A stretch of 58,221 nucleotides of DNA from Candidatus Zhuqueibacterota bacterium (GCA_022616415.1 JAKEEU010000015.1:1-58221); one strand, 5' to 3'; shown: positions 23,659 through 32,412, counted from the first letter of the stretch. Notes: a model not told the origin generated them from the letters alone. A program made the numbers and translations.

Positions 23659-24447
23659 ATGAGTTATTCTCGAGCAACCCCACCCTTTTATCAACAAGCA
23701 TGGCTTTGGTTGATCTTTCTCTTGCTCGGCATGCTTGCGGCAGGGAAATTTTTTGACACACTTGCCAATACTTGGTTTTTGGTTACGCCACGCATGACCT
23801 ATATTTTTTCAACGGCGATTATCGGATTATGGGCACTCTTGGAAATGCTATTAAAAAAACGCGGCCAAATATGATTCGGCATTGGCAATTTTAGAAAAAT
23901 TTCTTGGCTCCGACCATCCAGATACTCGGACAGTGCGCGAGAACCGCAATCGCGCTCATTTCTCTTCTTTGCCGCCGCAACAACAATGGCATTGGGGTAC
24001 ACAAATGTTGCTGCAAAATTTAAAAACATCGCCGCAAGCGCTTTCAGCGGAAGATTCGCTTGGGCTTTGCAATGGCATCGGCCTCGGCTATGTCAAGCAA
24101 AGCTTGGCTGATTCGGCCATTAGCTATTTGCAAGCGGCTTTGTCTTTGGCGAAAAGGTTGAACGATCAAGAAATGGTGGGCACACTCTACAACAATTTGG
24201 GTTCAGCGAACAAACTCAAAAAAGACTGGCCGCAAGTACGGCAATGGTTGGAAAAGAGCCTCAGTCACAACCGCGCCCTTGCCGGCGACAGTACGGCAGT
24301 GCTGGCTTACACTATTTTCATTTGGCCGGCGTGGCCCAAGCCGAAGGCCAAACCCATCTCAGCCGCGAGTATGCGCAAAAGAGTCTGGTCTTGGCGGAGC
24401 GGCACGAGCGCGCCGAGGTGGAGGCGCTTTTGAAACAAAAAAGATAA
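23659..24447 (+). pseudogene. Membrane-anchored TPR protein broken by two frameshifts
   Basis: Three frames join into one protein. Frame 1 (23659-23874) gives two transmembrane helices (WLWLIFLLLGMLAAG and IFSTAIIGLWALLEMLL) and then stops just after a run of seven A. Dropping one A continues into NAAKYDSALAILEKFL, a TPR-type helix pair with SDHPDT, and further repeats (AISYLQAALSLAKRL, GTLYNNLGSANKLKKDW). Near 24312 a missing base breaks the frame again; restoring it gives HLAGVAQAEGQTHLSREYAQ and the end at 24447. Two opposite single-base errors fit either real decay or sequencing/assembly error. Reconstructed length about 260 residues. Confidence 0.6.
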
Positions 24448-24515
24448 AAAAGAAAAATTGCAAAAACGAAGGGGGAAAGTGAGAAAAGTGAAGGGCGCTA
24501 AAAATGTTTGTCACT

Positions 24516-24806
24516 TCAGGAATTGCTTTTCTGCTTCTTTGAGGAATTTGGATATTTGTTTTGCCGATATTCTACGATCAGCCGATCAATGTCTTTCTCG
24601 GTTATGCCACCGGCAGCTTCAACTTGACCGCGAATTTCATCAATAAGCCTGGCCAATTGCCGCCGTTCCTTCCGAATGGGTTGCAAAAATAACAACGACA
24701 AAGCATCAGAGATGACGGCATTTTGATCGCCGTCATAGTTCTCGTGGGCTATCTTTGATAACCGCGAAGCCACACCGTCGTCAATTTTCAAAACCAGTTC
24801 TGCCAT
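24516..24806 (-). CDS. Small ribbon-helix-helix-like protein, probable antitoxin
   Basis: 96 residues. It opens MAELVLKIDDGVASRLSKIA and continues AVISDALSLLFLQP, which fits a strand followed by two helices as in ribbon-helix-helix DNA-binding antitoxins. The C-terminal half is a charged helix (ERRQLARLIDEIRGQVEAAG). It lies 58 nt downstream of another antitoxin-like gene on the same strand, and no toxin gene is recognised next to it. Alternatively it may be an unrelated small regulator. Confidence 0.5.
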   Translation of the reverse strand: MAELVLKIDDGVASRLSKIAHENYDGDQNAVISDALSLLFLQPIRKERRQLARLIDEIRGQVEAAGGITEKDIDRLIVEYRQNKYPNSSKKQKSNS

Positions 24807-24864
24807 TTTAGATCTTCATCCGAAATACTGTTTACAATTCAAGTTCATCCAAACGCCTGCACAG

Positions 24865-25101
24865 TTATGGCCGGTGATCCCATTCTTTGCGCAATTCATT
24901 AACGTATTCCTGCGCGTCAATCCCTTCCCAAATTTCCGCGCCAAGACCGTGCAATTCCATGAGGCTGCGTTGAGGAGAGTTAGCAGTCTCGATGGCTTGC
25001 GCCATCTTTCTTGCAATGAGTTCCACTAACTTGAGCTGCTTATGAGATGGCAACGGTTTAATGTGCCGTTCATAAAGTTGCTCAATGCTCATCGTTTGCA
25101 T
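24865..25101 (-). CDS. VapB-type/DUF2281-like antitoxin, orphan
   Basis: 78 residues. A helical N-terminal part (SIEQLYERHIKPLPSHKQLK) is followed by the C-terminal signature SLMELHGLGAEIWEGIDAQE, YVNELRKEW, the toxin-wrapping tail common in antitoxins that partner PIN toxins. The expected PIN gene downstream is absent; instead a ribbon-helix-helix-like gene follows. The start at 25101 has GGAGATG about 10 nt upstream. Probably an orphan antitoxin left after loss of its toxin. Confidence 0.6.
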   Translation of the reverse strand: MQTMSIEQLYERHIKPLPSHKQLKLVELIARKMAQAIETANSPQRSLMELHGLGAEIWEGIDAQEYVNELRKEWDHRP

Positions 25102-25209
25102 AAGCGTTCATCTCCATGCTTGACAAGAGTTTTCATCTTTTTGATAAGATAATGATTTCCAACAAAAAAACAATGAGAATTTTTCAATGCTGCTCTCAAG
25201 AACCAATAG

Positions 25210-26526
25210 CTACTCTACTAGGGTCATTTTCCGCGAAACCGAAATCGCTCCGGCTTTCAAAACATAAAAATAGATTCCCGAAATCACTTTGGCTCCTAAA
25301 TCATTCGTGCCATCCCAAACCATCTGATGCCGCCCCCCATCGATCTTGCCCTCGAACAAATTTTTGACCTGCTGCCCTTGCAGATTGTAAACTCGCAACG
25401 ATATATTAGCCGGCGCGGGCATTTCAAATACAATCATCGTTGCTGGATTGAAAGGGTTCGGATAATTCCCCAGCAGCCGGAAAGTTATTGGGAACTCATT
25501 GTCGGAATTAGAATCTACTCCAGTCGTTGACGAAAGATTCAACACCCAGATGTCGTTGAAATACGCATTTCCCAAACCGCCGAAAACCACCATGCGGCCT
25601 TCAGCACGAGTATAGATGGCAACAGCACCTTCGCGCGCCGATGGAGGAGTTCCGGAAGCCGAAATCTGCTGCCAGGAATTTTGCGCCAAATCAAACCCCC
25701 ACACTTCGTTCGTTACACTCCCGCCGCCGAAACCGCCGCCAAAGATGATGGCGCGATTGTTCACCGCATCGTAAATGTTCGTCGAAAACCAGCGGCCCGC
25801 CGGACTGGTTTGTGGCGTCAAATCTGCCCAAGTGTTGTTGGTCAAATCAAACGCCCATATATCGCCGCGTGGGCCACTGGTTTGGCCGCCGTAAATAATC
25901 ATGCGGTGCTCGAGCGCGTCGTAACTCGCCGAGTGCAAACAACGTCTCTCCGGATGCGTGGTGAGCGAGATTTCTTTCCAAGTCGCGTTAGCGATATTGA
26001 AGCGCCACGTATCATCAAAACGTCCGGCATCGGTAAAACCCGCAAAGGCAACCATCTCTTTCGCCTTCGGATCGAAAATCGAGGCCACGCCGTAGCGAGT
26101 ATTTGGTTTAGGATCGGGTGGTGTAAACTGCGACCAGCTCTCCGCGTTCAAATCGAACGCCCACACGTCGTTGAAAAATCCCGATCCTTGCCCCGACCAG
26201 ATGATCATTTGCTGCACGGCAGGATTATAAACGCCGTTGGCCGTAAATCGCAGCGCCGGAGCCGGGCCGGATGTTGGTGTCAGCTCCGACCAAGTATTGG
26301 TTCTCAAATCAAACGCCCAAACGTCGTTGAGATTGCCGGAAGCCGATTTGCCGCCGAAAATAACCAGGCGGTGATTGAGTGAATCATAAATGGCGGCAGC
26401 ATTGCTTCGCGGCGCCGGCGCGTTGCCGGAAGCCGGCGTCAATTGCAACCAATTTTGCGCATGACCGGTATCAATTACTGCAGCGAGACAAACGAGCAAA
26501 GCGGCAATCTTGGTGACGACTTTCAT
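25210..26526 (-). CDS. Secreted Kelch-repeat protein with C-terminal FlgD/Por-like sorting domain
   Basis: 438 residues. Signal peptide (about 1-23). Six Kelch/galactose-oxidase-type repeats of about 50 residues, each with a pattern such as MIIWSGQGSGFFNDVWAFDL or RMVVFGGLGNAYFNDIWVLN, should fold as a beta-propeller. The C-terminal about 85 residues hold LLGNYPNPFNPATMIVFEMP, LRVYNLQGQQVKNL and GIYFYVLKAG, the FlgD Ig-like/type IX-like sorting domain of FCB bacteria that directs surface attachment or secretion. CAGGAG precedes the ATG. Single gene; ligand unknown. This domain is the best taxonomic clue in the window. Confidence 0.88.
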   Translation of the reverse strand: MKVVTKIAALLVCLAAVIDTGHAQNWLQLTPASGNAPAPRSNAAAIYDSLNHRLVIFGGKSASGNLNDVWAFDLRTNTWSELTPTSGPAPALRFTANGVYNPAVQQMIIWSGQGSGFFNDVWAFDLNAESWSQFTPPDPKPNTRYGVASIFDPKAKEMVAFAGFTDAGRFDDTWRFNIANATWKEISLTTHPERRCLHSASYDALEHRMIIYGGQTSGPRGDIWAFDLTNNTWADLTPQTSPAGRWFSTNIYDAVNNRAIIFGGGFGGGSVTNEVWGFDLAQNSWQQISASGTPPSAREGAVAIYTRAEGRMVVFGGLGNAYFNDIWVLNLSSTTGVDSNSDNEFPITFRLLGNYPNPFNPATMIVFEMPAPANISLRVYNLQGQQVKNLFEGKIDGGRHQMVWDGTNDLGAKVISGIYFYVLKAGAISVSRKMTLVE

Positions 26527-27056
26527 TTTTCTCCTGTAAAGTATTTATAAGATTCTCACAATTGACTCATGTTTCTCATGCGGCCTTGTTGTATCTTGTC
26601 GAAATAACAACTGGAGCGCCGGCATTATTTCCTCTTGTGAATGAATTTCTTGTAACGTTGGCGCGACCAGAGGAATCTTACTTTAGGCAATTTGTAACTA
26701 TTCAGCGATTGACCCCGTTGTCGGCGTTAGTACTGCAAGTAGCACTATAATGTCATCGTGGAACGATCTTGTTAATACCAAGCACGGTGCTTGGCCTAAA
26801 CAGGATTCTTCCAGAATGACATTTTACTTGGAAGACCGGTTGTCGCAAAGTAAATAACGGCAAAATAATTTGGGGCAGAACTATTAAAAATCCGTGTGAG
26901 TTTTTGATCCGCGTGTTATCAGTTTGGTGCTCTACGATTTGAAACGAAGCTTCGCTGGATAGTCACAGCAATTTTTATTTGAAATTGAAGCTGCGTTTGC
27001 TTAAAATGTAACAAAATCGTCGCAACCTCTGTCTAAAAAATCAGTACAACTAACGC
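26527..27056. other. 530-nt intergenic region with dispersed repeats
   Basis: Contains the palindromic element 26751-26821 and the 30-nt motif 26859-26888 shared with 5008-5037. The gap separates the minus-strand Kelch gene from the plus-strand efflux locus, so divergent promoters should be here, but no convincing -35/-10 pair was found. A 62-codon frame at 26562-26750 looks like chance. Confidence 0.5.
26751..26821. repeat. TGTCATTC/GAATGACA palindromic element, copy 3
   Basis: Begins TGTCATCGTGGAACG and ends TTCCAGAATGACA, with the perfect central palindrome CCAAGCACGGTGCTTGG (26778-26794). The whole element folds as a long imperfect hairpin. Same family as 14421-14487 and, more closely, 16445-16532. 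Confidence 0.85.
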
Positions 27057-27962
27057 ATGTCCATCCAAATCCGCAGCCTTTACAAAACTTACACTGGCGG
27101 CGTTCATGCCCTGCAAAACGTCGACTTGGATATCGCCACCGGTATGTTCGGCTTGTTGGGACCGAACGGTGCTGGCAAGAGCACGCTGATGAAAATTCTG
27201 GCGACGCTCGAAACGCCTTCCTCCGGCGAGGTTTTTGTCAACGGCGCAGACATTCGCACGCAGCGGCAGCAAATTCGCTCCTCGCTCGGCTATTTGCCGC
27301 AATTCTTCGGCGTTTATCCGCAGCTCACCGGCGCGGAGCTTCTGAGTTACATTGCCAAGCTGAACGGCGTGCCGCGCCGAAATTTGCGCGAGGCGGTGCA
27401 TGAAAATTTGGCGCACGTCGGATTGTTGGAGGCGCGCGACCGCAAAGCCAAAACCTACTCCGGCGGCATGATGCGGCGTCTCGGCATCGCGCAGGCGCTC
27501 ATCGGCAATCCACGCTTGCTAATCGTTGATGAGCCGACCACCGGCCTCGATCCTGAAGAGCGCATCCGCTTTCGCAATCTGCTCACCGCGATTAGCCGCA
27601 ACAAAGTGATCATCCTCAGCACCCACATCGTCGGCGATATTTCGAGCACCTGTGAAGATATTGCGATTTTGGCGAAAGGCCAAGTCGCGTTTCGCGGCCA
27701 TCCCGCCGCGTTGATCGCGCAAGCCGCCGGAAAAGTCTGGCAAGTGCTCTGCGACGAAGCGGAGTTCCCGAACATCGCCGGCCGCATGCAAGTGATTTCC
27801 ACCATTCCCAAGCCGCCGAATCTGCTCCTGCGCGTCGTCGGCGATCCGATTCCTGGCTATGATATGCAAAGCATGCCGCCGAATCTCGAAGATGCATACA
27901 TGCACTTCATGGGATCGGTGGTTGGACAACGGGTGGAAGAGGAAAATGGAGTTGTGGAGTGA
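27057..27962 (+). CDS. ABC transporter ATP-binding protein
   Basis: 301 residues, a complete nucleotide-binding domain of the ABC-2 export type: A-loop Tyr in YKTYTGG, Walker A GPNGAGKST, Q-loop LPQFFG, signature YSGGMMRRLGIAQ, Walker B LLIVDEPTTGLD, H-loop STHIVGD. The C-terminal about 80 residues form the small extension common in this class. It is closely similar to the ATPase part of the fused protein at 53289 (both have GMFGLLGPNGAGK, DISSTC and PNLEDAY/PTLEDAY). The last five codons before the stop already lie in a TGGATT-type array. Its partner permease gene begins 379 nt downstream, beyond an inserted remnant. Confidence 0.93.
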   Translation: MSIQIRSLYKTYTGGVHALQNVDLDIATGMFGLLGPNGAGKSTLMKILATLETPSSGEVFVNGADIRTQRQQIRSSLGYLPQFFGVYPQLTGAELLSYIAKLNGVPRRNLREAVHENLAHVGLLEARDRKAKTYSGGMMRRLGIAQALIGNPRLLIVDEPTTGLDPEERIRFRNLLTAISRNKVIILSTHIVGDISSTCEDIAILAKGQVAFRGHPAALIAQAAGKVWQVLCDEAEFPNIAGRMQVISTIPKPPNLLLRVVGDPIPGYDMQSMPPNLEDAYMHFMGSVVGQRVEEENGVVE

Positions 27963-28020
27963 TGGATCGTTGGATTAATGGAGTTTTGGGGTGATGGATT
28001 TTTGGATTGATGGATTGTCG
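27946..28020. repeat. Degenerate TGGATT-type array, left arm flanking a four-helix-bundle remnant
   Basis: Words such as TGGAGTGATGGATCG and TTGGATTGATGGATTG run from the last codons of the ATPase gene to about 28020. The complementary arm lies at 28290-28341, with a small truncated gene between them. Confidence 0.8.
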
Positions 28021-28097
28021 AGGTTTTGGGTTTCAAGGATACGACAGTAAATAAATATAAACTTGGTAAATTTATCATTTAAACTCCGGAGGGAAAA

Positions 28098-28295
28098 ATG
28101 ACAGAATATACGCGGTTTAGAAACAAAAATCGTGGTTACATGAAACTACGAGTATGGCATAAGGCCATAGAGTTATACAAACTGGTTTGTAGAATCGTTT
28201 ATTTGGAAAGTTTGGAGAAAAAGAGAGATGAAGGCTCTTGGGTCACACGCGCAACGGAAAACATTGATGATCATCATCCTCAAGAAGCCCAGTAA
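28098..28295 (+). pseudogene. Four-helix-bundle (S23/IVP-like) protein with internal deletion
   Basis: A 65-codon frame starting after a strong ribosome site (GGAGGG). It reads NRGYMKLRVWHKAIELYKLV, the N-terminal helix of four-helix-bundle proteins related to the 23S rRNA intervening-sequence protein, and then jumps to LESLEKKRDEGSWV, which resembles the usual C-terminal end of the same family. Roughly 70-80 middle residues (helices 2 and 3) are gone. The stop codon lies in the right-hand TGGATT-type arm. It interrupts the ATPase-permease operon. Confidence 0.6.
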
Positions 28296-28341
28296 TCCAA
28301 AAATCCAATAATCCATCGATCCACCAATCCAATAATCCATC
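28290..28341. repeat. Degenerate AATCCA-type array, right arm
   Basis: Words AATCCAAAAATCCAATAATCC and so on, complementary in kind to the arm at 27946-28020. The array runs right up to the GTG start of the permease gene at 28342, so that gene has no separate ribosome site. Confidence 0.8.
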
Positions 28342-31300
28342 GTGACAAAGAGCCTTAACTACATTTTGACGATTGCGGGCACGGAACGTGTGATGCTCTA
28401 TCGCACCGCCAAGTTTTGGGTGCTGGGCGGCATTGGCGCGCTGATGGTCGTTTTTTTCATGGTCGTGATGACCGTCGTTTCGATTGTTGAAGGCAACTTC
28501 CCTGGCGAGTTTCTGCTGGAAGGCACGGACGGCTTTCTCGCGCTCTATTTCTTCAGCTACGTGCAGGCGATTTTGATCATCTTTGTTGCCGGTGATTTTC
28601 GCAAGGCTGAGGAGAAGGCACGACTCGATCAGGTGATGCTGTCGCGGCCGATGACCACGGCGAATTTGGTGATTGGAAAATATTTCGGCGTGGTCGGCGC
28701 GCTGCTCTATCTCAACCTGTTTCTGATGGCGCTCGCCGCGATTGGCCGCGTCTTCAAAGTCATTTTCACCGGCGCCGGCTTCAACATTCTGCCATTCGTC
28801 AAATACTTCGTCATCGCCGGCCTGCCTTCGATTTTGTTCATGACCGCGCTGGTGTTTTTTCTCGTCAGCCTGCTGCGCTCACAAGCCCTCGCTATTATTT
28901 TACCGCTGGGATACGTCGCCTCCATCCTTTTTTATTTTCACCACAAATTTCAAGGCCTGTTCGATTACGGCGCTTTTTTCGCGCCGATGTTTTATAGCGA
29001 TCTCGTCGGCTTCGGTGACATCTCGACCGTGTTGTGGCAGCGTCTTTTTTTCGTTTTTCTCGCATTTTCTTTGTTGGGGTTTTCCGTCATTCTCTATCCG
29101 CGCTTGCAGCAATCCCTTTTTTCACAGCGCTTGTCACAAATCTCGGCAGTGGTCTTCTTGCTCGCGGCGGCCGCGGTTGGCTACAAGATCGTCGGCCAAC
29201 ATCGCGACGAGCAAAAAACACGGCAGAACGATTTCACTTACCAACGACAATGGATTGCTCAACCCACTTGCCAAGTTAAACACTACGATCTCGAGGTGAC
29301 GCTTGACGGCAAATCCGCGCCGCTGCAAGTTGCCGCGAAGCTTGCCGTTTTCAACCCGCACACGCAACCACTTTCGGAACTCGTCTTCGCATTAAATGGA
29401 GCACTGCATGTAGCGGCAGCGCGAAGGCAGGATGATAAAACAATTTCCTTTCGACAAGAGCATCAACTTCTGCTACTGAATTTGAGCGACCGGCCTTTGC
29501 AACCTGGCGCGACGGATACATTGCAAGTTTTTTATGCCGGCACGATCGACGCCGACGGTTTCATGTTGGATCGCCTGCCGGAGAGCAAGGGCATTGGAAG
29601 AAGAGATGACGGCCCGTGGGTCAAAGACAATCTCTCGGCCTGGCTCGGCGACGACTTTGCGGTGCTGCCGTCGCAATGCGGTTGGTATCCGATTCCTGGC
29701 GCGGCAGCGGGATATGCTTTCGAGTCGCCGCGGCCGTTGAACTTTGCCACGGCGACAATTGGCGTTCATGCCGATAGAAATCTCACGATCATCACGCAGG
29801 GAGAGAAGATAGAAGAAAATGATGAAGGCGTAGCCTTTGTTGTGGAAACGCCGGTGCCAGGATTCTCATTGAATATCGGCGATTACAAAAGTTTGAAACG
29901 AAAATTCAAGCAAACGCAAGTCGAGCTTTATTTTCGCGACAAACATTTGTTGGATTACGACGTCTTCGGCGACGTGGCCGACACCTGTTTTCAGGCCGTC
30001 GAGCGGGTGTTTGATATTTTCGAGGAAGTCGCCGGCGTGCCGTATCCTTACAAAAGGCTGGCGCTGGTCGAAACGCCGACGCAAATGCAAATTTATGCGA
30101 CGCGACATGGTTTTGACAACATTGGGTTGCAGCCAGGTGTGGTGATGATTGACGAGGTGATGATCGCGGCCAGACGGTTGAAGAAACGTACCGAACAGCG
30201 GACCAAGCGCGTGCGCCGGCGCGGCCAGGATGATTCGCCGGCGCGCATCAAACGCGATGTTTTTGTCGAGACGGTGCTGGATTTTTTCATGGATGACGAA
30301 TACTGGCATGGCGACAGCAGCATCCGCTCGCTCTTGCGCAATTATCTCAATTTTCAAATCGACATCAAAGATCCCGTGCTCGCCCGCGCGGTGGAAATGC
30401 AGCTCTTCGAGGAATGCGAGCGCCGCGCGCAAGACGCCTTTTATCCGGATCGCTGGAATGCCCACCTGAGCGCGAACGATCGCATTCGCCAATTGGAAGA
30501 CGATTGGGTCACGCGCTGGCGCTACGGCGTTGAAATGGATTCGGTGCTCGCGGCTTTGGAGAAGACGCCGCTGGCGAAGCTCCGTCCGCAAGGCGAGGGC
30601 AATCTCTATCGCGCCTGCGTGGATTTGAAAGCGCCGCCGGTTTTGCAAATGCTGCGCGAGCGCGCCGGCGAGAAAAATTATCTCGCCGCGTTGCGCAAAC
30701 TGCTGCAAGAATATCGCTATCGGCAGGTAAGCCCGACTGATTTTTTGAATGTCGTTCAATCCTTTTCCCAAGATGATCTGTCCGGCTTTTTTAGCCAGTG
30801 GTTCGAGCAGGCAACTTTTCCAGGTTATCGCATCACCGCGGCCGAAGCGGAGAAGCTCGATACCGGCAAGATGCGCATCGTGCATCAAGTTAAAGTGCGC
30901 GTGCAAAACGGCGAGAAGGGTGACGGTTTCGTGCGACTCGTTTGTCATACGGAAAACGATAAAATCCGGCGCCATCTTAGCCTCGCCAGTTATGAAGAGA
31001 AAGAGATTCATTTCCCCGTGACTGAAGTTCCCAAAAACATCCAACTCATTCCGTATTTCTCGCGCAATCGCGGCGAGATCATGAAGCAGATCACACTGTC
31101 CAATCGCATTCGCCGCGGCGCGCCGGTGGACACGATCTTCACGACGACGGCTTCGCCCAGCGATTCTTTGTCTTTTGTTTTGGATGATCAAGATGACGGA
31201 TTTTTTACGCCGGTGAGCGAAGAGGCCAAGTATCTGCGTCCGCGCTCCAAAGGACAAAGCTGGTGGGAAGACACCAATCCTTTTGCGTTTGGCAAATACT

Positions 31301-31632
31301 ATTTCGGCTGGCGCCTCAAGCGCGACGGCAGCGGCGAATATCCAGCGCGTTGGGAAATGAAGGTGCCGCGCACCGGCGATTACGAGCTGAGCTTTCACCT
31401 TCCCGTCGACAAGGACTGGCGCACGAGACGCTTGAGCCGCAAGTTTGAAATTAAAGTCACCAGCGTTGACGGCACGAATCGAATCGAGCTGCAGCCGCAC
31501 GAAACCATCGATGATTGGCTGCCGCTCGGCCGCTACCGTTTTGATCGCGAGAAGCCGGCCATTGTCGAGCTATCCGATGAAGGGAGTGGGTATGTCATCG
31601 CCGATGCGGTGCGGTGGGAGTTTGTGGAGTAG
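28342..31632 (+). CDS. ABC-2 permease fused to an M1-peptidase-like domain and a C-terminal beta domain
   Basis: 1096 residues. The first about 290 hold seven or more membrane helices of an ABC-2 type exporter (FLALYFFSYVQAILIIFVAG, SRPMTTANLVIGKYFGVVGA). Residues about 310-880 resemble an M1 aminopeptidase: beta N-domain, GFDNIGLQPGVVMID where the enzyme has GGMEN, and a helical rear part. The zinc motif HExxH is absent, so this part is probably non-catalytic. The last about 130 residues form a beta domain (WEMKVPRTGDYELSFHLP, DWLPLGRYRFD) like golvesin C-terminal domains. Permease-M1 fusions are known in Bacteroidota. It needs the ATPase at 27057. The GTG start abuts a repeat array. Confidence 0.82.
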   Translation: MTKSLNYILTIAGTERVMLYRTAKFWVLGGIGALMVVFFMVVMTVVSIVEGNFPGEFLLEGTDGFLALYFFSYVQAILIIFVAGDFRKAEEKARLDQVMLSRPMTTANLVIGKYFGVVGALLYLNLFLMALAAIGRVFKVIFTGAGFNILPFVKYFVIAGLPSILFMTALVFFLVSLLRSQALAIILPLGYVASILFYFHHKFQGLFDYGAFFAPMFYSDLVGFGDISTVLWQRLFFVFLAFSLLGFSVILYPRLQQSLFSQRLSQISAVVFLLAAAAVGYKIVGQHRDEQKTRQNDFTYQRQWIAQPTCQVKHYDLEVTLDGKSAPLQVAAKLAVFNPHTQPLSELVFALNGALHVAAARRQDDKTISFRQEHQLLLLNLSDRPLQPGATDTLQVFYAGTIDADGFMLDRLPESKGIGRRDDGPWVKDNLSAWLGDDFAVLPSQCGWYPIPGAAAGYAFESPRPLNFATATIGVHADRNLTIITQGEKIEENDEGVAFVVETPVPGFSLNIGDYKSLKRKFKQTQVELYFRDKHLLDYDVFGDVADTCFQAVERVFDIFEEVAGVPYPYKRLALVETPTQMQIYATRHGFDNIGLQPGVVMIDEVMIAARRLKKRTEQRTKRVRRRGQDDSPARIKRDVFVETVLDFFMDDEYWHGDSSIRSLLRNYLNFQIDIKDPVLARAVEMQLFEECERRAQDAFYPDRWNAHLSANDRIRQLEDDWVTRWRYGVEMDSVLAALEKTPLAKLRPQGEGNLYRACVDLKAPPVLQMLRERAGEKNYLAALRKLLQEYRYRQVSPTDFLNVVQSFSQDDLSGFFSQWFEQATFPGYRITAAEAEKLDTGKMRIVHQVKVRVQNGEKGDGFVRLVCHTENDKIRRHLSLASYEEKEIHFPVTEVPKNIQLIPYFSRNRGEIMKQITLSNRIRRGAPVDTIFTTTASPSDSLSFVLDDQDDGFFTPVSEEAKYLRPRSKGQSWWEDTNPFAFGKYYFGWRLKRDGSGEYPARWEMKVPRTGDYELSFHLPVDKDWRTRRLSRKFEIKVTSVDGTNRIELQPHETIDDWLPLGRYRFDREKPAIVELSDEGSGYVIADAVRWEFVE

Positions 31633-31682
31633 CTGTGGGATCAATCCCACAGCTAAAAAGCGGAAGTCGTCTGAAGACGACT
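31631..31682. repeat. Two perfect hairpins after the permease stop codon
   Basis: AGCTGTGGGAT / ATCCCACAGCT (31631-31654, 2-nt loop) overlaps the TAG stop; AGTCGTCT / AGACGACT (31665-31682, 2-nt loop) follows. The AAAAAG between them is a weak run. Either an inefficient terminator or palindromic repeats inserted at the gene end. Confidence 0.75.
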
Positions 31683-31722
31683 AAAATGGAGCATTAGCAT
31701 CGATTCCCAACTCAAGATCGTT

Positions 31723-32412
31723 TTGCTGCCAGGACTTGACGGCACTGGCGCTCTTTTTTCGCCCTTTATTGCGGTTCTGTCGAAACAATTGACGCCAATC
31801 GTCGTTTCGTATCCCAAAGATTGGCCACTTGACTACGATGATCTGGAGCATTATCTTGTTGAGCGAATTAACGCCAAAGAGCCGTTTGTCATTCTTGCCG
31901 AGTCATTCTCCGGTCCTTTGGCATTGCGTTTGGCTGCGAAAAGTCCCCCAAATTTGGTGGCCGTCATTCTTTGTGCAACATTTGTTGAAAATCCGCTTCC
32001 TAAAATGAGCACGCTCTTTTCGCCGGCATTGGCTGAAAAAATGTTTAAACTAGCACTTCCCAAATTTTTGATTCGGCATTTGTTGATGGGAAAGAATGCT
32101 TCTAACGATATGATTGATACGTTCTGTGAGAATCTAAAAACGGTGAACCCCAAAGTGCTGGCAACAAGAATACAATCTGTTTTTGCAGTGAATGATAGAC
32201 AGTCGCTTGCAAATTGCCCTCAACCCATTTTTTATTTGTACGCGACTAAAGATCGAATCGTATCCCGAAGAAGTTTGGAGCAAATTAGAAAAATTCGCCC
32301 TGATGTTGAAATCGCATTGATTGACGCACCCCATTTACTGCTTCAGTGCATGCCTAAACAAGCTGCGGAAGCGATTCAAAGCTTTTTGAAGAGGAGGAAC
32401 TTGTGTCTCTGA
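31723..32412 (+). CDS. Alpha/beta hydrolase, start uncertain
   Basis: About 229 residues. An alpha/beta-hydrolase fold with the oxyanion segment LLPGLDGTG, nucleophile elbow ILAESFSGPLALRLA (Ser in ESFSG), acid Asp in YATKDRIV and a final His in IDAPHLLLQ. No signal peptide. The first strand (LKIVLLPGLD) extends upstream of the TTG at 31723, but the open frame before it contains no ATG, GTG or TTG; an ATT at 31693 close to TGGAG is the only candidate that keeps the strand. The hairpins at 31631-31682 may have replaced the original start. Its stop overlaps the TolC gene by 10 nt. Confidence 0.72.
   Translation: MLPGLDGTGALFSPFIAVLSKQLTPIVVSYPKDWPLDYDDLEHYLVERINAKEPFVILAESFSGPLALRLAAKSPPNLVAVILCATFVENPLPKMSTLFSPALAEKMFKLALPKFLIRHLLMGKNASNDMIDTFCENLKTVNPKVLATRIQSVFAVNDRQSLANCPQPIFYLYATKDRIVSRRSLEQIRKIRPDVEIALIDAPHLLLQCMPKQAAEAIQSFLKRRNLCL

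Noticed and set aside
23860..23880. Programmed frameshift at the run of seven A in the TPR gene
   Set aside because: A second frameshift of opposite sign further down makes decay or sequence error more likely than programmed slippage.
25120..25150. Good sigma-70-like promoter (TTGACA, 17 nt, GATAAG) on the plus strand
   Set aside because: It points into the 3' end of the minus-strand Kelch gene with no plus-strand gene to serve. It could be a chance match in A/T-rich DNA.
26562..26750. 62-codon open frame in the intergenic gap
   Set aside because: No ribosome site and no recognisable protein features.
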